From Undaria pinnatifida (taxonomy: Eukaryota; Sar; Phaeophyceae; Laminariales; Alariaceae), in contig JABAKD010000016.1 in assembly GCA_012845835.1 (NCBI GenBank), forward strand, positions 23,234,573 through 23,298,572: a stretch of 64,000 nt of DNA, written 5' to 3'. Below, piece after piece: positions 53,646-64,000 of this stretch (positions are counted from its first letter, which is position 1; each line of letters opens with the position of its first letter). The position numbers and the translations under genes are program-made. The notes beneath the pieces are model-generated. The model was not told the origin of the DNA and did no database searches. It saw nothing but the letters and a program-made list of their open reading frames with translations.

Positions 53646-55682
53646 GATATATTTTTTGCGGTAGCTTTGACAGTGTATCTGGGGAGCACAGATATTTGAA
53701 TATCACATACCACACTACCCCGCCCCCCACAGATCCCTGAAAAAAACAAGAAACGAGGCTTATAGTGCCAGCGAGGCGTTTTTCATGCGATGTTCACCCA
53801 TGACGTATCATATCTGCTATCTAGAAGTATTCTGGTCAGCTGCTTTGTCGGATGCTGCACGATCGTGTTGTAAACGGGGATGCATTCATGCAGAAATACT
53901 GTGATCTAGTGCTGTTGCTGTATCTGCTCTGTGCCACCTGTACCGCAGTGCGGAGTTTTCACGTCACCACCCACTGGCAACCTAGCTAGGCAAACAATCA
54001 GCCCCAAGTGTTCTGCTGTGATATCATAGATCAGGAACGTGCCACTGCTGCCGTTATGTCAAGCAGAGCTACGCGGGCTACGGGCAGAGGACGCTGCAGC
54101 TCGCGAAAGCAAGGCTAAAAGTCAGATATCTCTTCTGAACGATAACATCCGGAACGCTCGCGTGTTAACACCGTGGTGAAACGGTCAATGCATTTACCGG
54201 ATAAATGGTACCAGGTCCTAGGTACGTTTGGTGAGATGTAGGGTGACAAAGCTTCGAATACTAACGATACCAAGCCTGCAATAGGCAACAGCACTAATAA
54301 TACAGCATTACTACAGCATTCATAGATTAATATATTTATAGAGCACTAATGGACGGGATGCCCATGGTGTACCTCCACAATAGATAATCACGGTTGATGC
54401 TTCTCGGAGTGGCCATGCTGTCTGGCAAGTTCAGCCATGCAGACCAGAGCCGTCGATGAAGTTGTGTCCACACCAAAAAACAGACCCACATGATACCCCT
54501 ATCCCTCTCGGCCTGCTTCAGGCAGTGTTCATCCAACCAAGCTTGCCGTCCCAAGCGGCTCCAAGGTAGCTTGATCCACCTTTGAGCGAGCTATTAGCTC
54601 CCTTGCAGCAATCCCTACTGCTGATGCAGTCGTTGCAACCACGCACAGCTTCGTATCGCCGAACATTTTACCTGCAGAGCAGCATACTATGTTCATAGGT
54701 GTAGAAAAGAAGCGTGTATCAAGCGGGGAGGCGTAGCCCTTTACCGTCCCTGAATTGAGTCGTTATATCGTTATTCCTCAGACTTAAGAGGGAATGGACG
54801 ATTCAAGCCTCCGCCCTCCTCGCCCAGTTTAGAGCTCGAAAATGACTACTTCGACGTGTGGTGTAGGAAAAAAGTCGTGCGCCCCTCACCATTGTATACT
54901 TAGTAGCAGTTTTTGTGCTGTACACCATGAGGCAGAAAACTACCGTGTCGCCAAACCATTCTGTATCCAGGAAGCCAGATAAAAAGCTAGGTTGTGCATG
55001 TCCTTCTTCAAGCCGGTATTCCTGCAAGCGCATGTCATGCCAATCGATGTAAAATCCTTTATCCTCGAAAATTCTTGATGTTGAGTGACACGCTACTGCT
55101 GTAGTACGTAGATATCGTTATACTCTACAATACTAGCTGAAAAAAAGTCATACGGTCACACTATCAGATGCAGACAATACAGTACATCTGGACTAGATGC
55201 AGTACGGAGCCTGGTGACCGCGATTCCTACGGTACTGGATTGCTGTACTTGAGGTCGTTCTGAAGCGACGGTGACTGATATCTCTTTCAGTGATGGCGCC
55301 ATTGTGAATTTTAGGGCATGCCATGGGCCGGAGCTGGTGGGACGGCCCATTCATTGTAAATTGAACTGTGAGATCGACAAAAAAAAAAGTTTTTTTGATC
55401 GAAACTAAGCATTTCGGTCATGTTGAGTGTAACATCCAAATGCGAAGAATCACGTGCCGCTTGTGTGTCGCCTGCTGTGCGCTGCGGTGGGCGATGACGC
55501 CGAAGTAAAGTGTCTCTTGTGTACAACTAAGGCGGCATTCATGCTGGGAGAAAAAATCGAAATTTTTAATATCGAGCTCCCGATGTGTCGATCTCCGACA
55601 CTGCTAGATAGCAGGTATTAATGTATTAATAGCAGTTCGTCTAACCCGTACGCAAAAAAAAACAAATGCATAGAAACCCCGA
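53646..55682. other. Unrecognised stretch
   Basis: I see no supported gene. A partial TACCAGGT motif is at 54209. Minus-strand frames at 54336-54554, 54803-55033 and 55311-55526 have no visible domain. Confidence 0.4.
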
Positions 55683-55767
55683 TGTTATAAGGCTTAGTTT
55701 GGGTAAGCTATTGGTTAACCTTTTGCAAGTGGTCAAACGGACTAATACCCCACTAATAACCTTAACA
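55683..55767 (+). repeat. TRIM left LTR
   Basis: 85 bp, TGTTATAAGG...CCTTAACA, preceded by CCGA. Confidence 0.9.
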
Positions 55768-55970
55768 AATAGCGTCGTCGACAGACCATGGGTTTTTTGG
55801 GTCGTGGGTTCGATCCCCACCGTCCACAATAATGAACTTTTCAGATATTCTCCATGTCGAACTTGTAAAATACTCTTCGTGGTATCCCCAGGAAATGCAA
55901 CGGCTTGGATATTGACAGAGGTTCGCCGTATATCCGGCCGACCTGCTATCCCGCCGTTTCAGGGGGAGAG

Positions 55971-56054
55971 TGTTATAAGGCTTAGTTTGGGTAAGCTATT
56001 GATTAACCTTTTGCAAGTGGTCAAACGGACTAATACCCCACTAATTCCTTAACA
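55971..56054 (+). repeat. TRIM right LTR
   Basis: 84 bp, with one substitution in GCTATTG(G/A)TTAACC and a small change in CTAAT(AA/T)CC relative to the left LTR; followed by CCGA. Confidence 0.9.
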
Positions 56055-56058
56055 CCGA

Positions 56059-57055
56059 ACACTTGACCAACTGGATACGCAAAGAGGAAAGGAAGTTGTC
56101 CAGAAAGAACAGAGTACAGAGTAACAAAGGAACACGACGCCATGCATAATGAGTAGGCAAAGTGCCGGCAGCAGCCATATGGGGCTCCGAGCGCACTTAA
56201 GGGGGTTACGCCCATGGGCCGCCCAAGGTGTCTTATGTTTCATGTGAGAGTTGGCCCAACCGATTTAGTAGTCTCTCAACCTGGCGGGGACCATGCAATA
56301 GCAACACGAAATGAATAAAAGAGGAAGAGAAAAGGGCCATACACCGATTTGAAACCAAACTCCAGACCTGGGGCCGCTGCCGACCACGCCGTATTATTGC
56401 ATCACTCTGTTGCTCTTGAGCCCGCACGGCAGCGATGCTGGCCCCGCCAACTTGCTGAGTTCGAGAGTGTACTCGTATGTGTGCCGTGACACGTGCGAAC
56501 CCCGGCCTCCACATATGATATATGCCGGATATGAATAAGTAGTAAACTTGTATAGGGGAAAGTCACCGAGATCATCCGATATAGTTGATGCACGATCGAT
56601 GTGCCCGTGTGAAGCCAAGAGAGGGATGGATACGAGGCATGGCACAAACCCAACCGCAGAATCAACGAAACGGGCTCATTTCACTCTGTTCACAATTGGA
56701 GTTCGCGTGTTCTTGATTCCTTTTTGCAAGTCAAACTTTGACATATCAGCGACGATCGTGGAGGATGATTCGTCATGAACCAATCGAAGTGATATCGAGA
56801 ACTGGATCGCAGAAACGTGCTGAATAGCGTCATGGTTACGTCAGCCCGAATCCGGACATCGTCACTTCGCCCTGATTGTTATGCGATTGAGAAATGGTGA
56901 CGTTTTTACGTGGACTAGTTTTTTGTACTGCCATATTGCGCTTGGATGTTCTAACGCCCACGAAATCATCTTAATGGAAGCAAAACAATGCACAAAATAG
57001 TTCGTTCACCGGAGACCTGATTGTATCTGAGGTGTCGCCTATGATTCTTCCCGTG
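56059..57055. other. Unrecognised stretch upstream of the second duplicated gene
   Basis: I see no supported gene. Homology to the 30-kb unit begins only at about 57056 with the TGA(T/C)CC(C/T)GCCGTGT block. Confidence 0.4.
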
Positions 57056-57115
57056 TGATCCCGCCGTGTCTTTGGAAAGGTGGAGCTCAAGCTACGCACC
57101 AGCACACCAGGCAAA

Positions 57116-57976
57116 ATGCCTGCCTCTGGAGAAATCGAAGCACAAACAATGCTGGCTGAGAAGTTGTCGCAGATTGTCGATCGCCTTGAGGTCAAGACGG
57201 CATCTCTGGAGAACGTGGTCAAGGAGCTCGCCGCGAAGGTGGAAACAAGTACCAACGCCCAAGCGGACTTCGACACAGAGCGTTTCAAGAAAGAAAAGGA
57301 GATAGAAATCGCGGTGAAAGAAAAGTTCTCGGCATGGAGAAATCTTCCGACGCGCAAATCCTGGCTTCTTTCCGGCGTGAAACCTTCTATACATGGTGGA
57401 AAGTTCTCCGAGTTGCAAGAGTCGTTAATGTACAAAGCCAAGACGACGCGTGAAGTGACCGCACAGATGGCACAAATGTCGGGTTTCGATGTGAGCGACT
57501 TCATGCCAGACTGCCCTACCCTCGACCCCGCCACGGTGTCGCTCGTCGAGCAGATGGAGATCTTCGCAGACGTGATCATGATAGTTATCAAGGGGGTGGA
57601 ATGCGATGCAAGTCTGAAACGCCGCACAGAGCTTTTTCGGGGGCTACAACGAGGCGTGGATATCGTGCGCGAGCACACCCGGAAGCGACCCCAACTCATC
57701 AAAGTTGAAGCAAACAAGGAAAAGATGATTTCCCTTGTAAACGAGGACCTCAGAACATGGTCATCTGAACTTTTCCATGCCGCCACCTTAGCCGGGGCTG
57801 AATGGGTGTCCCCTCCAGACATCGATAGTTTGCCACCCGTGACCGTTCCAGCCTGGACCCAGGTGAACGCCTTCATCCAGGCCGGCGGCCTCATCAACTT
57901 CCATGCACACGCCAGCTCCGTTTGTCCCAACACCTTGCCCCCCTCAACCAAGCGTGGTCGCGCAAACGACCCGTAG
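57116..57976 (+). CDS. Uncharacterised intronless gene, copy 2 (286 aa)
   Basis: This is the paralogue of 30302-31174, same strand, 26.8 kb downstream. The start is the first ATG (57116). An upstream GTG (57080) extends the frame, but the conserved N-terminus begins at this ATG in both copies. Predicted coiled coil at residues 10-72; SGVKP at 86-90 and HGGK at 93-96; the core TTREVTAQMAQMSGFDV at 110-126 and DFMPDCPTLDPAT at 128-140 are identical to copy 1 apart from one residue between them; PPDIDSLPPV at 233-242; basic tail TKRGRA at 278-283. Three residues of copy 1 after position 26 and one near 144 are absent. Conservative substitutions (I/V/L, K/R, D/E) prevail, so both copies look functional at the protein level. 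Function unknown. The 432-codon antisense frame over this gene is rejected. Confidence 0.75.
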   Translation: MPASGEIEAQTMLAEKLSQIVDRLEVKTASLENVVKELAAKVETSTNAQADFDTERFKKEKEIEIAVKEKFSAWRNLPTRKSWLLSGVKPSIHGGKFSELQESLMYKAKTTREVTAQMAQMSGFDVSDFMPDCPTLDPATVSLVEQMEIFADVIMIVIKGVECDASLKRRTELFRGLQRGVDIVREHTRKRPQLIKVEANKEKMISLVNEDLRTWSSELFHAATLAGAEWVSPPDIDSLPPVTVPAWTQVNAFIQAGGLINFHAHASSVCPNTLPPSTKRGRANDP

Positions 57977-58314
57977 TTTCCCTTCTTCGTGTTAGAATCA
58001 GGAATCGGGTACGGTGCTGGACACAGAGCGTCTACTATCACAAACCACCGAAGCAATAGCGAAAGGACAGGACCACAAAGAGCGAGGTGCAGTTTACAGG
58101 CCGGGGAGATCGCCGGTCCACGGGGCGCGCCGCAAGGTACGGGTGACTCTTCAATCCTGATGCAAGTAAGGAAGTCGCAAGACCAGCGGTAAGGATGGCC
58201 AAGCCTTGGGTAACAAAATATATTAGGTAAGATGTGGGCGTTGTCCAACGACGGTTGAAGCCCAGACATGAGGTATTAACACCGCTTTATTCCATCAGGG
58301 GGTGTGTTGCCTGG

Positions 58315-58545
58315 TTAGTCGTGGTCGGTACCCACATCTGGGCCCGAGGACGAACCGAGTGTGTAGGTTTGTTTAGCAGTTTGAACGAATCTGTGCAACG
58401 TCAGGATGGGTAGTCGGAAGGTGGAACAGCTCTTGTTGCCCGAAGCAGCATATAAGTAGATGGCATTCTGGCGAACCACGGTCAGTCCGACGGCCTTTAT
58501 GCTGCAAAATTGAATAGTGTCATCGCGCATCACGGGTGTCTGCAT
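58315..58545 (-). CDS. Small hypothetical ORF convergent to copy 2 (76 aa)
   Basis: It starts with ATG (58545 on the minus strand) and reads MQTPVMRDDTIQFCSIKAVG ... LPILTLHRFVQ ... GSSSGPDVGTDHD. The counterpart downstream of copy 1 (31541-31763) has the same MQT start and LGPDVG end but is broken by a stop. Function unknown; it may be a real small gene, the last exon of one, or chance. Confidence 0.35.
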   Translation of the reverse strand: MQTPVMRDDTIQFCSIKAVGLTVVRQNAIYLYAASGNKSCSTFRLPILTLHRFVQTAKQTYTLGSSSGPDVGTDHD

Positions 58546-59495
58546 ATATTGTGCCGATTATGCCATGATCTAGCAGTGCTTCCAAAAGATAGTGGGGCTA
58601 ACACATGATAGTATTTATGTCTTTAGGCGCACGATACATGCCGAGAGCCAGCTCCGACACCCACGTTTCCCTTGCGCCTGAGTTGAGCCCCCATCATTGG
58701 AGTGTACGCCGTTTTCTGGGATTGGTTTCGGACGACAAATTTGACCGCTATGCCGGCACCCGAATGAGTAAACCAGACATGGTTAATATGTATTCAGGCA
58801 GGTCGACCTTGACGGCGAGCTTCCCCCGTGCTCGTTTACCCAGTTATTGTCCTCGCACGCGACCGCCTATCCTTGCTCGATGATTCTAGTATCGAGGAAG
58901 CAAACGTCGCTGCGCTAGGTGCGGCTTCCTACCTCTTGGAAAACGCTATAACTAGTACGGCGGAAGTATGTTCTCCCAAGCCTGGGGCGTGGAAGAATAG
59001 TGTCGACATATATCATTAGCACGGACTTATGTTTTTTAATACTGTCCCGGTCGGGTATAGCGTTTGCGTTTTGCTCCACGACGTTGACCGGACCTATTCT
59101 CGTCCCTATAAGCAAGCTGTTTTAACTATGACACTAGACTGTTGGGCGATGAGGACTGCCTTTGATCCGACCGAGCGGAGAGTAGAGTGTTTGGTTCCGG
59201 TGTAGAAATCGAGGTCGTCATAGAGGGTGCTGGTCGTGGTGCTGAATACATACGACGAGATGTATCATCGTGTTGTCGGATGTCAAACAAACTTGTTACG
59301 AATGAATGGTGATTATCGGGTGCATATTGTAGCTATATCACTGTACGGGGGCGGAACGTTCTGCGGTTGCGTTTAAAAATCGAGCACAGACCGAGGGTCG
59401 GAGAGAAATGCCGGCGTGTTCGAGCCCCGTTAAAAACACGTAATACCAGGTAGGCGTCAGCTAGGTCTGTCTCGGCGGGAGTTGTTGGATGATTT
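58546..59495. other. Middle of duplicated unit 2, unassigned
   Basis: I see no supported gene. Similarity to unit 1 is not evident here. TACCAGGTA occurs at 59443. Confidence 0.35.
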
Positions 59496-59499
59496 AGCT

Positions 59500-59827
59500 T
59501 TAAGGACGGTGGAAACCGGATGCACGTGATGTACTACCTTAAGATGTGGAGGAAGCCAGAGCCAGACATCTTGTGAACTGGCTTGTTGCGGTCCATCTAC
59601 TTGAACGATGGCGATGATAGTACAGTAATAAGAGAGAAATGCCGTCCGATTCGCAGTACGATAATGTATTGTGAAGGCGTTGTCGATAGCGGTGTGTAGG
59701 CCTGTCTGGCAACGGTCCCTTCACATTCACAATCAGTTGACTGCGGATGCATATTGTAGTTCAGGATAACGACCTGAGTCCTGTTGAGGTACCTCGTAAA
59801 CCCGGTAAGGTAAGCGGATGAACTCAT
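59500..59827 (-). pseudogene. Minus-strand coding trace ending GFHRP, unit 2
   Basis: The ATG at 59827 (minus) opens MSSSAYLTGFTRYLNRTQ, closed by a stop at 59597. Other frames carry the trace on to ASGFHRP and a stop near 59505. Unit 1 has YLIGCTSRYLKYM and ATGFHRP then a stop in the same order. The frame changes suggest decay in this copy. Function unknown. Confidence 0.35.
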
Positions 59828-59835
59828 AATAATAC

Positions 59836-60321
59836 ATGGTCAAGGCACGGCCTGAGAAAAACTGCCTTGTTTCAATCCCAGCAACCTCGTGCTTCAATAG
59901 ATTTCAAGTATAGTGGCTGAGTTGGGAACTCGATCTACGATTTTGCATCAAGAGATCCAAGGCGGTGGACGAGGGATGGATAGACTGCATGATTGGGAGC
60001 AACACCTGGATAAGACGGCCTGCGGCTTGCGATGAAATTAGAGAGAGCACTTAACTATGTGTAGCACAGGCTCTTGTGGGATTGCTGCTTTGTTGCAACT
60101 TGCTGGAAACATGAAATGCAATTGAATGAACGGTAATTGCTTCATGTATTCAGCTTTTTGTTGGGATAGATACTTCGTTTTTGGCACGAGAGTTATCTTC
60201 ATTTTTTTGAAGAACGCCACGCGCACGCTTAGTACGAGATACTACGCTGTACAGCAGCGGGAACAATCGAATGAAAACACCATGTCAAGTCTTGTAGGCA
60301 ATTAGACGAGGGAGGTTCGGA
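59836..60321. other. Unrecognised stretch
   Basis: I see no supported gene. Confidence 0.4.
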
Positions 60322-60567
60322 GTCGTTCCACGGTAGCCCCCCCAATGATTCTTTTACGAAATCGTCGGTTTTTACACCAGCCTACGGCCGTATCTCCCGA
60401 AATACAGTGCCCCTTGCCACCCCCACATCATCGGTCGATAGCCCTTCGCAAACAAGAAAATATGTGAAGATGTCCGTTTCATAGCAACCTTTCTTGTTTC
60501 GAGCAGCAACAAAACGTTCGTTAAAGAAAAACGCTGGTTAGGGGGCGGGGCTATCGTAGAATCAGTC
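60322..60567. mobile_element. MITE family M2, copy 3
   Basis: The left end is GTCGTTCCACGGTAG plus C-run; the right end, read inwards on the minus strand, is GACTGATTCTACGATAG plus C-rich sequence. The interior matches 21327-21578 (GAAATCGTCGGTTTTTACAC, TCTCCCGAAATACAGTGCCC, AAACGTTCGTTAAAG). No clear flanking duplication. Confidence 0.85.
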
Positions 60568-63500
60568 TCCGTCAATTGCCCCAAGATTATCGTCCATTTC
60601 GATCGATGGGATGTCGGCAGAGTGTGAGTTTTACCGGGGTCTATGTACAGCTGACATGCTGACGGCCGTCCTGCGCTATGTGAACAAAACTTGTTTGAGC
60701 TTCGAGTACGAAAGAATACCTCCCTGGACATGCGCGTCTTGGGCCTCCACAAAGCGTGCGACCTCATCGGCCAAGATCCACGCTGTGAACGGTGCTCGCT
60801 CGTTCAGCTGTATCCATGATGTTGATATTTGTCCGCGATCACGAAAACATGTACTCTAGCGTGAATACGGGTGGTAGTCGCAATGGTTTCAGGTGACTCT
60901 AAAAGTCGATAAAAAGCATATATTAATACCACGGATCCACTAAGTTCGCCGGCAAGAAGAGTTGCACCAAAAACAAGAAATGGAACACCTGTGGGGTCAT
61001 TTTCCCTTACGCTGATGTCATTTGCAAGGTTCATCAAGCCCCTCATGAACACCTGTTTTGTCTCTCTTAAATGTCGTTTGCTCGTCGTGAGTTTCTTTTC
61101 GTAGTGGTTCACTCAACTTCGGGCCCTCTGGCCGGGTGTGCTTATAGATAGTAGTAAGTTTTTCTTTTTGTCTTATCGCAGAAAAAGGGAGAGTACGACA
61201 TTTGACGAATTGAGCTCAAAGGCATTCATTTTATTCAGATATAAAGAAAAACAACTGAACCACCCAGTTTCACTGGGAGGTCCAGTACATATTTTCCATC
61301 GCGAACAACGACAGGGTTGCCCGAAGGATTTGTGTTGTTACCGCCGCCTTTATTGTCTTCTTGTTTACACCCCGGCCTGGTACGGTTCAGCGAGGGAGCA
61401 GATTCTAACTCCCTTTAACGTGTACTTTTCGCTTTGATTATTCTCCAGACCGTTACCTCTTCTTGACCGCAGTTATATACCCTTGCTGGTAACCTCCGGC
61501 CCACGAACCGATATCCACGCCCTCGCGGTGGTGCCTCCGCACAGGTCGCTCGCCGCCAACTGGGAAGTCCCACGGCCTTACTCGCGAATGTCGGCGAGAA
61601 ATCCCGGTCCAAGACCGAATATGTTGGCATTGCTTTCTCCAAGGCCCTGTATTCTAAACAATCGCGCCCACTGTACAGATGCGTTCCAATGTATACTGAC
61701 TGGTCGCTATCGTCTAAGACCAATTCAAAAATACACTGACCACACCAGTGTACTGACCGTTTGGCCGGGGGTCTCCATTTTCAAGTCGAAAATAGAGTAT
61801 CTGCAAAATTAACTTTGCCAAGAGAAAGCATATGTATTCCCCCTTTATCGACGGCTAACCACAAACCGCAAACCTGCGTCAACATACGCAAGGAGTGATC
61901 TTTGGAATGCAACTGCAGTACAGCCATATGTGATAGGTGTGAGATTTGACCGCTGCATTCGGTTCCCTGAGAGCTCTCTGGATGCCACACGGGTTGGCCA
62001 ACCTTGCCCCGAGAGTGGCGTCTACGAGGCAATTCGCCTGCTTGAAGCGACATTCCTCTGTCTGGTGATCGACGCTAGAGCGCGATGGCCGCTGCAGGCG
62101 ACGAGAGCGATTGAAACCTACAGCTGTTTATCCCGGGATGAGGCGAACGCTGCCGAAAAATGCACCCGTGCCGTGGGGACGATGAGTCGGGGGCATGACG
62201 TTGTGGCCAGGGCAGGTCTCAAAGAGAGACCCTCCTGTGGCGCCGTGTATAAGCCGAGCCGCAAGCGCGTCATGTCGTTGCTCGCGGAGGGAGCTACAGG
62301 ACCATCAATGCTGAACTAGCCGTTGGAGTTTCCCAGCCGGATGGGAAGAGGCTGGAGCCGCGCTCAATCTTGAGTTCGTGGTTACATGCCTCGCTCATAT
62401 TTGTAGTGGTAAAAGCTTTGGCGCCGCGGGAGGCTTAGCCGCCGCTTTTTTGTTTCGATTCGGGAAGGCTCGAATATGAGGGTGCGCGCCTTGCCTTATG
62501 TCTGCTGCCCGCGCCCTTACTCGAAACCTGACGAATCCTGCCTACGTCATGACCTCTAAGACCTTACAGTACCACGCATGTTTTCCACTGTGTCATAAGA
62601 ACCCGTTGTTTTGTTTGCGACATACGCATAGCGGGAGGTCTTCAGTCATTAATTTCTGACAACGGAAGTCACTCCACGAAAAAGTAGTTTGCGCAGGCAC
62701 TCAAATACTCAATCAACACAAACGACAGCACTGATGGATATCAACACAGCAGGTAACTTGAGCAATTTCTTGTATTCTGCACTCACTCATGAAGCAATCG
62801 CCGAGGCGTGGTTATTGTGACTACTAGGTGACTACGCAACAAGTCGCGATTAATCAAGAGCTGCTTGATTATAGTACAAAAAATGGGCTTGTTGGCCGCA
62901 GGTGTACTTCCTGCGGTTGCAGCGTCATGCCTTCATTTCCCGTGAAGATGTGTATGAACATACCCATTCTATAAGCGCCGACTATCGTATAATGTTGCAC
63001 TTAAAGCGGTCGTGGAGTCTCGGCAGATTTTGGTGACAGAGAGTCGGACAAATCCCTTTCCTGTCGACGAGAAATCACTGTCGACTGTCTTCTTCCTGTG
63101 GAAACACCCAAGGCATGTTCATCGTATGCCTATGCTTGGTTCGCGGTCATATCTTGCACCAACCTGGCGTGAACTACACTCTGCGAAAGACAAGAAGATA
63201 ATTCGTTGCAGACATGAGTGGAACTTGGGGTATCCAAAAACCCTCATCTGGTGTCAGCGTAAGCGATAGTTTAGGGAACGTTCAACCAGTAGTTTCGCAA
63301 AGGTGTGCAAATACGAGCATCATACACTCGAGCGCCATTGAAATGTTACGTTCGTTGAGAAAGTGGTAGCCGTGTACAAACAGTGCGCATATACACGAAG
63401 TATTCATTGCCTGCAGTTTTGATGACCAATTTTAGTGGACATCGTTGTTTGGTATGTCAGATATTATAGACTAGAGACTCCCGGGTGCGTTAGTAATAAA

Positions 63501-64000
63501 CAGTTTATTGTCCAGTGTCAGAATCGTTTCATTGGACTTTGACTCGAGAGGTACGGCCCAGCACGTGAGTTGTACATCCCAAAGCAACAGATCAACGTAT
63601 GGAACACCATCTCCCAGTTATACCACTGCTGTGTTGACGTGCTGATCTGCTCATAGTCAACCGTTAGCTGAATGGCAGGAAGTGTCGTCATTACGCGGAT
63701 TCATCTATGTACTGATTTGTTTTTATTCAGCCACGATCGTTTGATGGAGTTGTGTGACCATGATCTCGCCTGTTCAGTCCACTGTGCCTTTTTCAATGCT
63801 GGAGACATGCCACCTTATCGTTAACAATGCACAAGAAATCTGTCATACTGCATCATCGGTATCGTTGCATCAACACTGTCAACAAGGCATGCAAACTCAT
63901 CTGTTCATTGTTTACGCCGACTCATCGTCATGTATATTGCACACACCGCATGCGCAATTAATTACTGCAAGTCGTTATTCAGTATATTTGTACTCATCAC
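60568..64000. other. Unrecognised right-hand stretch
   Basis: I see no supported gene or repeat match. The longest frame, 61930-62319 (129 codons), begins with GTG and has no ATG in its first half. The minus-strand frame 60804-61112 has a hydrophobic stretch (VPFLVFGATLLAGELSGSVV) but no recognisable family. Exons of an intron-rich gene could be missed here by eye. Confidence 0.4.

Larger units (their letters stand above)
55683..56054 (+). mobile_element. TRIM-like miniature LTR retrotransposon, 372 bp
   Basis: Two direct terminal repeats, 55683-55767 (85 bp) and 55971-56054 (84 bp), both begin TGTTATAAGG and end CCTTAACA, so they have the TG...CA form of LTRs. They differ at only about three positions. 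A purine tract CAGGGGGAGAG stands directly before the right repeat, as in LTR retrotransposons. CCGA flanks both sides (55679-55682 and 56055-56058), a likely target-site duplication. The ~200-bp interior has no coding capacity, but it holds GTGGGTTCGATCCCCACCGT (near 55804), a perfect tRNA T-arm and B-box. The minus-strand frame VGIEPTT is the usual artefact of translating that. Confidence 0.9.

Noticed and set aside
55790-55830. tRNA gene candidate with a perfect T-arm
   Set aside because: The upstream half does not give a seven-base anticodon loop or a D-arm, and it lies inside a TRIM element.
56340-56410. tRNA-like sequence on the minus strand (GGTTTCAAATC with TGGTCGGCAGCGG)
   Set aside because: The boxes are loose matches and no cloverleaf is apparent.
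56971-58269. 432-codon minus-strand open frame, the longest in the window
   Set aside because: It lies antisense over the conserved 286-aa gene. The equivalent antisense frame of the paralogue is closed at 30625, and conserved codon positions follow the plus strand.
61930-62319. 129-codon frame near the right end
   Set aside because: It begins with GTG, the first ATG is past its middle, and no motif is visible.
1-64000. CRISPR arrays, operons, ribosome binding sites, rRNA genes
   Set aside because: No regularly spaced short repeats with unique spacers, no tight gene clusters and no rRNA-like sequence. The window is eukaryotic in character.

Overview
This window looks like a gene-poor, repeat-saturated piece of a large eukaryotic nuclear genome. 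There are no operons, no bacterial-style gene density, no rRNA, no convincing tRNA gene and no CRISPR array. Decayed Ty3/gypsy, DIRS-like (tyrosine-recombinase) and LINE pol genes sit among many copies of short interspersed elements, MITE-like inverted-repeat elements, one terminal-repeat miniature element (TRIM) and several minisatellites. The element mix suggests a stramenopile-type alga, possibly a brown alga. That is inference from element types, and I cannot name a species from sequence alone.

Layout. 0.5-4 kb: a 230-bp tandem array runs into a broken NADAR-domain gene, which abuts a decayed Ty3/gypsy pol (RNase H, a 36-bp minisatellite, integrase). 4-8.5 kb: a G-rich stretch, then a decayed DIRS-like element (reverse transcriptase, RNase H-like part, tyrosine recombinase) followed by two ~200-bp direct repeats. 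8.5-26 kb: a nested mosaic of tRNA-derived SINEs (family A), (AAC)n-tailed repeats (family B), A-tailed repeats (family C), C-rich ~870-bp repeats (family D), MITEs and a LINE 3' end. 26-30 kb and 33-39 kb: mostly unrecognised sequence with a few local repeats and one clean MITE. 30.2-32.9 kb and 57.05-59.85 kb: two diverged copies of one unit, each carrying an intact intronless plus-strand gene of 290 or 286 codons (about 66% protein identity), plus degenerate minus-strand coding traces. 40-51 kb: LINE 3' ends, an AACCGCACC-type repeat block, more interspersed repeats and a full-length SINE. 51.4-53.6 kb: a decayed LINE between two large palindromes. 55.7-56.05 kb: a TRIM with near-identical 84-85-bp LTRs. 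60-64 kb: one more MITE and otherwise unrecognised DNA.

The best candidate for something undescribed is the duplicated 290/286-aa gene unit. The best candidate for an unlisted signal is a 9-bp odd palindrome, TACCWGGTA, found about 16 times where about one is expected. At one position of a repeat family, copies differ by exactly a duplicated TA plus CCTGG, or a duplicated TA plus GAC, which is what excision footprints of a TA-targeting transposon would look like. All alignments and identities were made by eye. Many long open frames here start with GTG/TTG/CTG and were not accepted as genes.
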